Positions 8,257-16,221 of a stretch of 56,416 nucleotides of DNA are shown one piece after another. Made by a program: the position numbers and the translations under genes. The stretch is taken from assembly GCA_903844895.1 (NCBI GenBank), contig CAIMVM010000298.1, positions 1 to 56,416 on the forward strand, in the 5' to 3' direction. Positions within the stretch are counted from its first letter, which is position 1. Each line of letters starts with the position of its first letter. The stretch is from an uncultured Pseudomonadota bacterium. Its GTDB lineage: Bacteria; Bdellovibrionota_B; Oligoflexia; Oligoflexales; CAIMVM01. The notes under the pieces are model-generated. The model was not told the origin of the DNA. It worked only from the letters and a program-made list of their open reading frames with translations, and did no database searches.

Positions 8257-8445
8257 GCTGCTTGTTATAGAGTCACACATCCAAGGTTAGGATTTTTCTA
8301 GAGTTCGTTAAACATGCAGCTTTGGTCCGCCCTGAGACTCAAATGGATTTGGCGTTCTATCTTAAGGATGTTCTTTAAGAATCTGAATCCATGCCAGTTT
8401 CTAGTTCAAATTTTTGGGGGGCAGGCCGAATTCGTTTTCTACTTG

Positions 8446-8511
8446 TTCTCTGTTTGTTCTCTGTTTGTTCTCTGTTTGTTCTCTGTTTGTTCTCTGTTTG
8501 TTCTCTACTTG
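8446..8511. repeat. 11-bp tandem repeat, about six copies
   Basis: TTCTCTGTTTG is repeated five times perfectly from 8446 to 8500. A sixth copy (TTCTCTACTTG, 8501-8511) follows, and a diverged unit ending TACTTG precedes the array. The repeat lies in a 425-bp gap between pstB and an outer-membrane-type protein gene. The rest of that gap has no recognisable gene. An open frame through the array (8314-8535) encodes only repeat-derived hydrophobic sequence and is not supported as a gene. Confidence 0.9.
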
Positions 8512-8661
8512 CTAGGCACTATTCTGAGGTCATAAAGGACTTCTGAAACAAATTGTTGTTGTATTCTGCTTTAGTTTTGCATTGTTAGTCGCTATTTTGA
8601 CTATCCTCTTTTGCGGGTTGCCACGTTGTGGTATTGCTGTTCACTCATTTTAGGAGTTTTC

Positions 8662-9252
8662 ATGCAGAAATATGTTTTGGTTTTAGGATCGGTTTTTATG
8701 GGTTTAGGGGCGACTACGAGTTTTGCCGATGCAGTACCTGCGGCAAAATCTTGTGAGAATTTGAAGGCCGAGGTAGGCGTGTCATCGGCTGCATCAGAAT
8801 ATGATGGAATTAGAACTAGTGTTATGTCCCCTTGTCTCTTCGACAGAAATATCCAGCTGGGACTGATCTATGGTTTGATCAACTTTCCTTATTTAGGCGA
8901 CGAGGGGTGGGAAAGTGTTGTCGGGCACGAAGTTCTATTTTCCTTCAGCGTCAAGCAAGATTTGGTTGCGAACGAAAAATACACATCGGGCCTTAAAGTG
9001 CAGTTTGGATTTGGGACCGTGAGAGTGGAGTCGCAAAAATATAAGAATAAAGAGTTTGAAAAAGTAAAAATAAATTCCATTCCTGAAAGCGATTTGTCTA
9101 TTGGCTGGTATACCACATTTCAAAACTATGAAGGCAATGTAGGTCTTATTTCCCGGTACTTTAACAGCCTAGAAGCTTATAGCATCAAGAATGACCTTAT
9201 GCCCCAAAGAGACTTTGGCTATCAAGTTAGCATTTCCTACCTCATTAAGTAG
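8662..9252 (+). CDS. Secreted protein, probable small outer-membrane beta-barrel
   Basis: The start ATG at 8662 follows TTAGGAG and gives 196 residues. A signal peptide (MQKYVLVLGSVFMGLGATTSFA) precedes a mature protein built of alternating beta-strand patterns (FSFSVKQDLV, SGLKVQFGFGTVRVES, SIGWYTTFQNYEGNVGLISRYF, GYQVSISYLIK). The amphipathic strands and the final strand ending in a hydrophobic-rich segment suggest a small barrel. The family is not recognised. It is transcribed towards the convergent lipoprotein gene and shares a terminator hairpin with it. Confidence 0.6.
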   Translation: MQKYVLVLGSVFMGLGATTSFADAVPAAKSCENLKAEVGVSSAASEYDGIRTSVMSPCLFDRNIQLGLIYGLINFPYLGDEGWESVVGHEVLFSFSVKQDLVANEKYTSGLKVQFGFGTVRVESQKYKNKEFEKVKINSIPESDLSIGWYTTFQNYEGNVGLISRYFNSLEAYSIKNDLMPQRDFGYQVSISYLIK

Positions 9253-9291
9253 ATCTTGCAGGCCCATGTCGTGATGCGATGTTTCTTGAGC

Positions 9292-9310
9292 AAAAATCCT
9301 TAGGATTTTT
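9292..9310. terminator. Bidirectional terminator hairpin
   Basis: AAAAATCC and GGATTTTT form a perfect 8-bp stem with a TTA loop, A-rich on one side and T-rich on the other, between two convergent genes. The loop is the stop codon of the minus-strand lipoprotein gene. Confidence 0.65.
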
Positions 9311-9878
9311 CAAAAGCTCGATTAGGAAGCGATGTGGGTCTGGTTTCCGATTGAAGATAGATAGTACTTCCAAACCAAAGTTTTCCGGCTTCTATTTCAT
9401 AGATTTGTAGAACCTTTTCATCTGATGCAAAAGGGCGTCCCCAGCTTTGACAGGATTTTGCTTTTACAGATTCCGAAGTGTCGACGGACCAGGTGCTTAC
9501 GCCGCACAGGCTAAAATCAGAGAAGTTTTTTGCGGACTCAGTAGACTTAGGGGTGAGGGAAATCGTTTTCCATTCAAAATTGATATCTTTGCTGTTTGAA
9601 GCACTCTTCGAGTAGGTTCCACCGGCGTTGACGATGGTTTGCATATCTGTAAGACATGCGCTGTCAGAATAAAGTAGTTCCGTATACTTAACATCGGTTG
9701 CGGTGAAAACTACAGTGGACTTGCTATAATAGCTACTCATTAAAGACAAGACGGAAGGCTGACAGTCGCTATGTTTCCAGGTTCCTACTATGGAATCCAA
9801 CGAAGAGGATTTAGAAGTTCCGCAAGAAAGAGAAACAAGACTCAAAAGAGAAATGAAAGATATGTGATGAGTTATCAT
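9300..9878 (-). CDS. Lipoprotein of unknown function
   Basis: The ATG at 9878 gives 192 residues with a lipoprotein signal: MITHHISFISLLSLVSLSC, the lipidated Cys at 19, then GTSKSSS. The mature part starts with SIVGTWKHSDCQ, and I_GTW openings are common in lipocalin-like small lipoproteins. It has several Cys residues (DSACLTD, SLCGVS, KSCQSW) that could form disulfides in the periplasm. It starts ten bases after the hldE stop and is probably co-transcribed with it. A link to heptose metabolism is not supported. Confidence 0.6.
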   Translation of the reverse strand: MITHHISFISLLSLVSLSCGTSKSSSLDSIVGTWKHSDCQPSVLSLMSSYYSKSTVVFTATDVKYTELLYSDSACLTDMQTIVNAGGTYSKSASNSKDINFEWKTISLTPKSTESAKNFSDFSLCGVSTWSVDTSESVKAKSCQSWGRPFASDEKVLQIYEIEAGKLWFGSTIYLQSETRPTSLPNRAFEKS

Positions 9879-9888
9879 TATGAGAATC

Positions 9889-11376
9889 CTATTTTTTTTC
9901 TTGAGATTTTTGAATGATTTTGGATGTGGAAAGACCCTCGACGAGTTCAATCGTTTCTACCCGACCTCCGTGTTCTAATACAAAGTCACCACCTACAATT
10001 TTATCAACAGCCCAGTCAGCGCCTTTTATAAGGATATGAGGGCGAATGGCTTTGATGAGCTCCAAAGGGGTGTCGTCATCGAACTGGACGACGAAATCCA
10101 CGCAAGTTAGTCCTGCTAAAAGTCGAGCTCGCAGTTTTTCTTCGATAATCGGGCGCGTCGGGCCTTTGATGCGGGAAATCGACTGATCTGAGTTGATTCC
10201 GATGACGAGAACGTCACCTTTAGAACGGGCCTTTTCAAGGTAGGTTAAATGTCCGACATGCAGGATGTCAAAACATCCATTGGTGAAAACGATTTCTTTA
10301 GACCTAAAATTTGGAGACTTGAGTTGTTTGAGTAAGTGATCTAAATCCGTTACTTTTTTATCGGTTTGGGCAAATCTAACGGGCTGAGATCGATGGAGGT
10401 AGGCTTCGAGGAGCTCATGTTCATAGATCGGCTGGGTGCCCCATTTTTCAACAACTCTTCCAGCGGCAAGGTTAGCGAGGTCGATGGTGTCTTCATCAGA
10501 AGCTCCGGCAGCTAGCCCTAGTGCTACAATAGCGGCCACGGCGTCGCCAGCTCCAGACACATCAAAGACCTCTCTAGCTTCAGGTTGCCTGAAAATACTT
10601 GCAGCTTGTTCGCCTCTCACGAGCACCATGCCTTTAGCGCTCATGGTGACTAGGACCTGATTCAGTCCAAACTTGGCCTGTAAGGCTTGGCCGAGAGCTT
10701 CGCCAGATTGTCCATAGGGGACATCAAGTGCTTCGCTGGCTTCTTTAAGATTGGGGGTTACGACCCTTGCTCCTTTGTATTTAGAGAAATCCTTTCCTTT
10801 AGGGTCTACGACTACCGGAACGCCTCTTTCATTAGCTAGGGCAATCGCAGCCCGGATAAATCGGTCAGGGAGTGCACCTTTTCCATAGTCACTCACAAGG
10901 AGTGCCTCAAAGGTACTAGACCTCATTTTTTCAAGAAGCATGTCTTGTTGTTCATGGGTTATGGCTACGACCTTCTCCCAGTCGATTCTTACCAATTGCT
11001 GGCTGTTTGCCGTTACTCGAGTCTTTTTGGTTGTGGTTCGATCAGGAATGGAAATGATGCCATGGGTGGACATTCTGTCATTTTCTAAAATGCCGCATAA
11101 GGTTCTATAGGCGTCGTCATCTCCACCAATAGAAAAGAGGAGAGCTCGACCTCCCGCTAGCTGGATATTGCGAGCTGCGTTAGCAGCTCCACCAGCCGTC
11201 TGAGAGATGGACTTTACTAAGTGGACAGGTACTGGAGCTTCCGGTGAAATACGGTCGACGCTTCCATCTAAATATTCATCGAGTATCAAATCACCGATTA
11301 CGGCAACAGTAACTGGTGCGCCCTGATCGCGTTGTAAGGTCCAGGGGAGATTCACATTAGTCGTTTCCATTGTCAT
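9889..11376 (-). CDS. hldE: Bifunctional heptose 7-phosphate kinase / heptose 1-phosphate adenylyltransferase HldE
   Basis: HldE phosphorylates D-glycero-beta-D-manno-heptose 7-phosphate and, after dephosphorylation by GmhB, adenylates heptose 1-phosphate for LPS inner-core synthesis. The N-terminal two-thirds is a PfkB/ribokinase domain: VAVIGDLILDEYLDG near residue 25, GGAANAARNI, and the SGAGDAVAA anion hole with its catalytic Asp near 280. The C-terminal third is a nucleotidyltransferase with FTNGCFDILHVGHLTYL and GINSDQS. The start at 11376 (MTMETTN) fits family length at 495 residues; a longer frame reaches 11424. It is divergent from the flagellar operon. Confidence 0.93.
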   Translation of the reverse strand: MTMETTNVNLPWTLQRDQGAPVTVAVIGDLILDEYLDGSVDRISPEAPVPVHLVKSISQTAGGAANAARNIQLAGGRALLFSIGGDDDAYRTLCGILENDRMSTHGIISIPDRTTTKKTRVTANSQQLVRIDWEKVVAITHEQQDMLLEKMRSSTFEALLVSDYGKGALPDRFIRAAIALANERGVPVVVDPKGKDFSKYKGARVVTPNLKEASEALDVPYGQSGEALGQALQAKFGLNQVLVTMSAKGMVLVRGEQAASIFRQPEAREVFDVSGAGDAVAAIVALGLAAGASDEDTIDLANLAAGRVVEKWGTQPIYEHELLEAYLHRSQPVRFAQTDKKVTDLDHLLKQLKSPNFRSKEIVFTNGCFDILHVGHLTYLEKARSKGDVLVIGINSDQSISRIKGPTRPIIEEKLRARLLAGLTCVDFVVQFDDDTPLELIKAIRPHILIKGADWAVDKIVGGDFVLEHGGRVETIELVEGLSTSKIIQKSQEKK

Positions 11377-11543
11377 GATCTCAAAACTCTCTTGATGGGT
11401 TATGGACTCAGCGCATGTGCGCACTTCTAAAAACAGCAGATTTTTGGCACCCCTCGTCAGGGCTTTGACAGAATTCTATCACAGAACCGGCGAACATTTG
11501 ACGACAGCAAAGGTTTCCCACCCCCTAATCCTGAAATAACTCG

Positions 11544-11560
11544 TTGGCACACCTCTTGCT
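11544..11560 (+). promoter_or_regulatory. Sigma-54 promoter of the flagellar operon
   Basis: TTGGCAC (11544-11550), five bases, then TTGCT (11556-11560) match the -24/-12 consensus TGGCAC-N5-TTGC exactly at the invariant GG and GC. Transcription would start near 11572, about 45 bases before the TTG start of the TPR gene. The second gene of the operon is a sigma-54 activator, which fits the usual sigma-54 control of middle flagellar genes. Confidence 0.8.
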
Positions 11561-11616
11561 TAACATATTCCTAGAATCTAAAGAACTCAATTTAGTCGAT
11601 CATTTCTGGGGTCCCT

Positions 11617-13896
11617 TTGACGAGACGTTTAGCAAATTTTGTAGTTTTGATCGCCCTGGGTACTTTCCCCATGGCCTCCAAAGGTGCAGGCCGTTTTTCC
11701 CAACTTGTATTTAACTTTCCTGACAAACGAACGATTACCGTGAGCGACAATCCTTCGGAACCATCGGTTGAGATTCATTTTGATAAGACTTCCGTCGACG
11801 AGCTGTCAAGCATCAACTTCTATGATGAAGCTCTGGTACACCGCGCTCTTATTTCTGATCTTGGTCCGGCGGGATCAAAGCTTAAGCTTGTTTTGAAAAA
11901 CTTTAGGACAAAAGCTAATGTTTCTACCTTTACGGAGCCGTTTAGAGTTTCGATCGATCTCTTTGAGGATACCTTTAAGCTGGAAAGAGATCCCCGGACT
12001 TCGTTGCCAGTGGCTACCGGCAACGATCTCATCCAAGGAGGCAGCGCCGCTGCATCAGGCTCTCTCAATACGCAGCTACCATCAACGCTAAGCACTCCTG
12101 TGGCCAACAATGAACCGGTGGAAGCAGGAGCCGGCAAGTCTTTAAAACTCGTCGACTCCTTAAAAAGGGGCAATGATTCCACTACGATTCAGTTAGATGG
12201 GGTTCAGGAAGGGCGAGGGCCTGAGTGGTCTAAGTTTCCAATTTATATCTATCCGATTCAATCTGCTCTCTATCATGCACGAAGCGGGAGCCAAGGCAAA
12301 AAAGAGCTCTCCAGCGGCGAGTCTCTGGCGGAGTACGGCCTCAAACTCTACAACTTTGGGCATGAGCTGAAAGCCCTGGAAGCCTACAAAAGCGTCATGA
12401 GAAAGGAGCCGCAGGTTTTTGACACGGATCCGCTTCACTTATGGGCCGTTGCCGAAATTTATCTCGGTAAAGGTGAGCTCAACTTAGCCAGGTCCTACCA
12501 GCAAGCATTACGTGAGAAACATCCTGATTCCCCCCTTGCGACTTTGTCGCTTATACGAGACGTAGATATCGAGGCACTCAAGCTCTCTACTTCACTAAAG
12601 ACGGCAGAACTTCCTGGTCTAGTTAAAAAACTCAGCGAGATTAACGACCGAGGAAACAATGAAGTTAAGGCGCAGATCGCCATCAGGAAAATCTTTTGGG
12701 GTCAGAAGAAGACCTCAGTCTTAAGTATCGATGAGATTCCTGCTATCGACAAGAACCTTCAAGCAGAGCTCTCATCTTGGTGGCCTACTCTCGAAAATCC
12801 AAAAACGGGCTATATCTCGGCAAGTATCATCGTCAATCAGATTAGGCTGTCCGATTGGGACAAAAATAATTCAGAGTTTTTGGGTGCCTACCTAGAAAAA
12901 TATAAAGATTCCTCCTCAGCTACTTGGGTGGCCGACTTTAAAAAAGCTTTTGAAGTTAAGATTGCGGACTACCTTCAAAAAACTATGGTTAATGGGGACT
13001 ATCTGAAGCTGATCGAAAGCTTTGAGGCAATGCCGAAAAGCATCAACAGTATCACCGAAGCACCCGCAACGTCTTGGGCAGTGGCCGAAGCCTATCGCAA
13101 TCTTGGAAAGCCAAAAGAAGCTCTTCCGTTCTATGCAAAGGCCTCTAAAGCAACTCAGCCGATGAGCCAATTTAAGGCTACCTTTTGGACTGCAGTTCTA
13201 AACGCAGAACTTGCTTCTGAGGATAAAGGCACTCAAAGCAGCCAGGACAAAATTGAAAAATCAGTGCGTGAGTCAGACGGTAAGCTATTTGAGGTTTGGA
13301 AGCGGCTTCGGGATGATGAAAAATCTCAAATTGCCGTTGCTTACAAAACACAGATCGATGCGGCGGTATCTCGCAAGCTAAAAACTCCGAGCTTAGCAAA
13401 AATTAGCCTTGAGCTATGGACAAAAGCCTTAAACACAAAAGCAGACTTGTCATCAGCTCCTGAAGAATGGACGAAGGTTTGGAGGCCGGCTGCAAGCACT
13501 GTTATTTTCTTAAAACAGCTGGCAGATGATTTTGAGTTCCTCGGACTTCCAGATAAAAAACAAGCTACCAATGAACTGATTACAAGACTTAAGCCTGATC
13601 TCCTCAAAGACGATCCGAATGCCAAGAATATTTGGCTGAATCAGCTGGTCGACTTAGCTGAGGAACACAGGAAGGCAAATCGTTACCTTGACGCTGGCAG
13701 GCTTTTTGCAGATGCAGCACGTAACTCTGAACAGTGGGATAAGAAAGCAGAAGCGCTCTATAAGGGAGGACTACTGCTTTACCGGGCTGGTCAGAAGGAC
13801 GAAGCGGTAAAAGCATTGACGCAAGCAGCAGAGGATACCAACAACTTCTTTTATGCCAATCTAGCAAAAGAGCGGCTAAATCAACTTGAAAAATAG
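11617..13896 (+). CDS. Secreted TPR protein at the head of the flagellar operon
   Basis: The 759-residue protein starts at TTG 11617 with a signal peptide (to about residue 24). An AMIN-like beta domain follows (FSQLVFNFPDKRTITVSD...FRVSIDLFEDTF, about 28-125), then a low-complexity Ser/Ala linker and a long helical repeat region. TPR-like units include YGLKLYNFGHELKALEAYKSVM, AVAEAYRNLGKPKEALPFYAKA and GGLLLYRAGQKDEAVKALTQA. It should lie in the periplasm or on the outer membrane, perhaps binding peptidoglycan through the AMIN-like part. First in the sigma-54 operon, it may help flagellar assembly through the envelope. That role is inferred from position only. Confidence 0.7.
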   Translation: MTRRLANFVVLIALGTFPMASKGAGRFSQLVFNFPDKRTITVSDNPSEPSVEIHFDKTSVDELSSINFYDEALVHRALISDLGPAGSKLKLVLKNFRTKANVSTFTEPFRVSIDLFEDTFKLERDPRTSLPVATGNDLIQGGSAAASGSLNTQLPSTLSTPVANNEPVEAGAGKSLKLVDSLKRGNDSTTIQLDGVQEGRGPEWSKFPIYIYPIQSALYHARSGSQGKKELSSGESLAEYGLKLYNFGHELKALEAYKSVMRKEPQVFDTDPLHLWAVAEIYLGKGELNLARSYQQALREKHPDSPLATLSLIRDVDIEALKLSTSLKTAELPGLVKKLSEINDRGNNEVKAQIAIRKIFWGQKKTSVLSIDEIPAIDKNLQAELSSWWPTLENPKTGYISASIIVNQIRLSDWDKNNSEFLGAYLEKYKDSSSATWVADFKKAFEVKIADYLQKTMVNGDYLKLIESFEAMPKSINSITEAPATSWAVAEAYRNLGKPKEALPFYAKASKATQPMSQFKATFWTAVLNAELASEDKGTQSSQDKIEKSVRESDGKLFEVWKRLRDDEKSQIAVAYKTQIDAAVSRKLKTPSLAKISLELWTKALNTKADLSSAPEEWTKVWRPAASTVIFLKQLADDFEFLGLPDKKQATNELITRLKPDLLKDDPNAKNIWLNQLVDLAEEHRKANRYLDAGRLFADAARNSEQWDKKAEALYKGGLLLYRAGQKDEAVKALTQAAEDTNNFFYANLAKERLNQLEK

Positions 13897-13906
13897 GGAG
13901 AATTTT

Positions 13907-15010
13907 ATGCAGAGATCTAGGTTTGCAACGTCACATGTTGCCACCCCACGTGACCAAGGAACAAATGGTGCTAGTACTTATTTGGACTTTATTCAAAGAG
14001 CGCGAGGAGCTAAGCGCGCCGAAGGTGAAAGACCCGATCTCTTTTTAACTTCTGACGAAAAAATGCGTCGCATTCAAGATATCGTATGGCAAATTGCAGA
14101 TACAAGTGTCCCGGTACTCATTACTGGAGAAGCTGGTACCGGCAAAGATATTATTTCTCAGTCGATTCATCGAGCTGCCGCCCAAAAAGACAGACCATTT
14201 CTAACGGTCAATTGCTCAGGATCTACTCCGGCGCTTCTCGAGGCGGAATTGTTTGGTTTTGAAAAAGGAGCCTTTCCGGGCGCACACCAAGTGACAGCAG
14301 GTAAATTTGAACTTGCTGCTGGTGGAACGATTGTCTTAGACAATATCACTGAGATGGACCTGAGCTTGCAAGGTAAAATTCTAAAGGCTCTACAGGACAA
14401 GGAACTTTCCCGCGTTGGATCGACGCAAACGTACCCACTAACGGCTAGAATTATAGCCACCACAAACCGAGATATCCTTTCTCTCGTATCGAAGGGGCAC
14501 TTCAGACAAGACCTCTACTACAGGCTCTATGTGATTCACATTGAGGTCCCGCCATTGAGAGAACGTCCAAAAGACATTCAAGTACTCTCAAACTTCTTTG
14601 TCGAAAAATTTTCCCGTGAAAGCGGCCGAAATGTAAAGTTGTCTGATGAAGCACTCGGAGCTCTTTTGGATCACAATTGGCCAGGAAACGTCAGAGAGCT
14701 CCAAAATTTGCTCCAAAGAGCCGTTGCCACAGCGCCGTCTGATTTTTTGACTGCAAAAGATCTTCCGTTACATCAGGCGGTTCAGGTTTCTCAATTGGCA
14801 GAATGGATTTCAGCACTTCCCATTGGCCAGCAGCTTGCTCTTGTAGAAACTCACTTCATTCTTGAGACTTTGAAAGCACATAGTGGCAATAGAACTCATG
14901 CTGCCAAGACATTAGGAATCAGTCTTAGAACGCTAAGAAATAAGATCAATGAATTTACGGCTGAAGGATACGAAGTTATGGATCCGCAGTCAGGAAGATC
15001 CCATGAGTAG
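13907..15010 (+). CDS. Sigma-54 activator (AAA+), flagellar, with altered GAFTGA and Walker B
   Basis: The 367-residue protein starts at ATG 13907 after GGGAG, eleven bases beyond the TPR stop. It lacks an N-terminal receiver. A short leader is followed by the AAA+ domain: Walker A GEAGTGKD (74-81), loop 1 GAFPGA (121-126), Walker B TIVLDN (about 141-146), sensor ATTNRD and the arginine region FRQDLYYRL. A Fis-type HTH ends it (ETLKAHSGNRTHAAKTLGISLRTLRNKI). Most activators have GAFTGA, where Thr touches sigma-54, and Asp-Glu at Walker B. Here these are Pro and Asn. It overlaps flgB and presumably controls this operon or other flagellar genes, as FleR/FlrC/FlbD do. Confidence 0.85.
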   Translation: MQRSRFATSHVATPRDQGTNGASTYLDFIQRARGAKRAEGERPDLFLTSDEKMRRIQDIVWQIADTSVPVLITGEAGTGKDIISQSIHRAAAQKDRPFLTVNCSGSTPALLEAELFGFEKGAFPGAHQVTAGKFELAAGGTIVLDNITEMDLSLQGKILKALQDKELSRVGSTQTYPLTARIIATTNRDILSLVSKGHFRQDLYYRLYVIHIEVPPLRERPKDIQVLSNFFVEKFSRESGRNVKLSDEALGALLDHNWPGNVRELQNLLQRAVATAPSDFLTAKDLPLHQAVQVSQLAEWISALPIGQQLALVETHFILETLKAHSGNRTHAAKTLGISLRTLRNKINEFTAEGYEVMDPQSGRSHE

Positions 15011-15425
15011 CAGAATTTCTGGATTGTTTAATCAAGCTGATCGAACGCAGATGGTTTCTTTAGACCACCGTATGCGTAGATCCGATATCATCAATTCAAA
15101 TATTGCCAATGCTGAAACTCCAGGGTATCGGGCCATGGGATATGACTTTGAAAAGCAGCTGCAAGAAATTGTAGATGCCTCTGATTCAAAACGCTTGAAA
15201 ACAACTAGCTCCAGACATTTGCTAAATGAGTTCGTTTCTGAGGGAGGCGATTTAAGGCCTGATGTTTATGTTCGCCCGAGCGAAAGCATTGGCGAAGACG
15301 GAAATACAGTTGATGTCGATGTAGAGATGGCCGAATTGTCCAAAAACCAGATTCAATATCGTACCGCCATAGAGTCCATAAACCGAAAAATCGCCATACT
15401 TAAGTATGCGATACAAGGAGGGTAA
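15003..15425 (+). CDS. flgB: Flagellar basal-body rod protein FlgB
   Basis: FlgB forms the proximal rod. The ATG at 15003 overlaps the activator stop and gives 140 residues, the usual length. The conserved N-terminal region (RMRRSDIINSNIANAETPGYRA) is present, as is a C-terminal heptad-like helix (AELSKNQIQYRTAIESINRKIAILKYAI). A longer open frame exists upstream, but it is inside the activator gene. No signal peptide, as expected for export by the flagellar type III system. Confidence 0.93.
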   Translation: MSSRISGLFNQADRTQMVSLDHRMRRSDIINSNIANAETPGYRAMGYDFEKQLQEIVDASDSKRLKTTSSRHLLNEFVSEGGDLRPDVYVRPSESIGEDGNTVDVDVEMAELSKNQIQYRTAIESINRKIAILKYAIQGG

Positions 15426-15427
15426 TT

Positions 15428-15865
15428 ATGAGCTTCTTTAAGTCGATGCAAATCAGTTCTGCTGCACTAGGCGCCCAAAGAGTGAGAATGAACGTTCTGA
15501 GCTCCAACCTCGCGAATGCTCAAACCACAAGGACAGCAGAAGGTGGCCCTTACCGCAGAAAGGATGTGATTTTCTCTGCAACTCCTACGGGCGGTCCCTT
15601 CGAAGACTTTCTTGATGACTCCATGAATTCTCAGTTGTCTGAGCCGAGAGTTGTAGGCATTCATCAAGATACCAAAGAGCCTAGGAACGTTTTTGATCCT
15701 ACGCATCCTGATGCAGACAAAAATGGAAACGTCAAGATGCCAAACGTTCAAGTGATGACTGAGATGGTGAATATGATCGCTGCAACGCGAGCTTATGAAG
15801 CGAATGCTACTGCCCTAAGTGAAGCAAAGAATATGGCGATGAAATCACTAGAGATAGGAAGGTAA
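15428..15865 (+). CDS. flgC: Flagellar basal-body rod protein FlgC
   Basis: The 145-residue rod protein starts two bases after the flgB stop, with a GGAGGG ribosome site. It has the N-terminal ALGAQRVRMNVLSSNLANAQTTR motif (SxNLAN..T) and the C-terminal VNMIAATRAYEANATALSEAKNMAMKSLEIGR that pairs with the N-terminal helix in the assembled rod. Length and both ends match the family. Confidence 0.95.
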   Translation: MSFFKSMQISSAALGAQRVRMNVLSSNLANAQTTRTAEGGPYRRKDVIFSATPTGGPFEDFLDDSMNSQLSEPRVVGIHQDTKEPRNVFDPTHPDADKNGNVKMPNVQVMTEMVNMIAATRAYEANATALSEAKNMAMKSLEIGR

Positions 15866-15868
15866 TCT

Positions 15869-16192
15869 ATGTCACGCATTGAAACTAGCTTTCTAAAGGA
15901 TAGCCTGTCAAAAATTGCAGACTCTAAAGAGTTGATGCAAAATCTGAAGTCTCATGATGAGTCCTCATCGAAGACTTCCTTTATGGATCATCTCAAAGAA
16001 GCCGTGGGTGATGTGAATAAAATGCAAGTTGACGCAGATAAGCTATCTGTCGACGTATCCACAGGTAAGTCAGGAAACCTTCATGAAGCCATGTTGGCCA
16101 TGTCTCAAGCGCAACTAGGTTTCAATTTTGTGGTGCAGGTTCGTAATAAAGCTCTAGAAGCTTACAACGAAGTTATGCGGATGCAGGTTTAA
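15869..16192 (+). CDS. fliE: Flagellar hook-basal body complex protein FliE
   Basis: FliE joins the MS ring to the rod and is an early export substrate. The 107-residue protein has the typical pattern: a variable start, then FMDHLKEAVGDVNKMQVDADKLSVDVSTGKSGNLHEAMLAMSQAQLGFNFVVQVRNKALEAYNEVMRMQV. It includes the E-h-hA-QA-l-F--hh-VRNK-l-AY-EhM-M-h signature at the C-terminus. It lies in the conserved flgB-flgC-fliE-fliF order. Confidence 0.95.
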   Translation: MSRIETSFLKDSLSKIADSKELMQNLKSHDESSSKTSFMDHLKEAVGDVNKMQVDADKLSVDVSTGKSGNLHEAMLAMSQAQLGFNFVVQVRNKALEAYNEVMRMQV

Positions 16193-16221
16193 GTTCTTAG
16201 AACTTCTATTGGAGTAGATTT

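Noticed and set aside
8314-8535. 73-codon frame through the 11-bp tandem repeat
   Set aside because: Its hydrophobic sequence comes from the repeat itself; there is no ribosome site or family pattern.
11467-11489. TTGACA as a second promoter before the flagellar operon
   Set aside because: No acceptable -10 box lies at 16-18 bases; the -24/-12 element downstream explains the start better.
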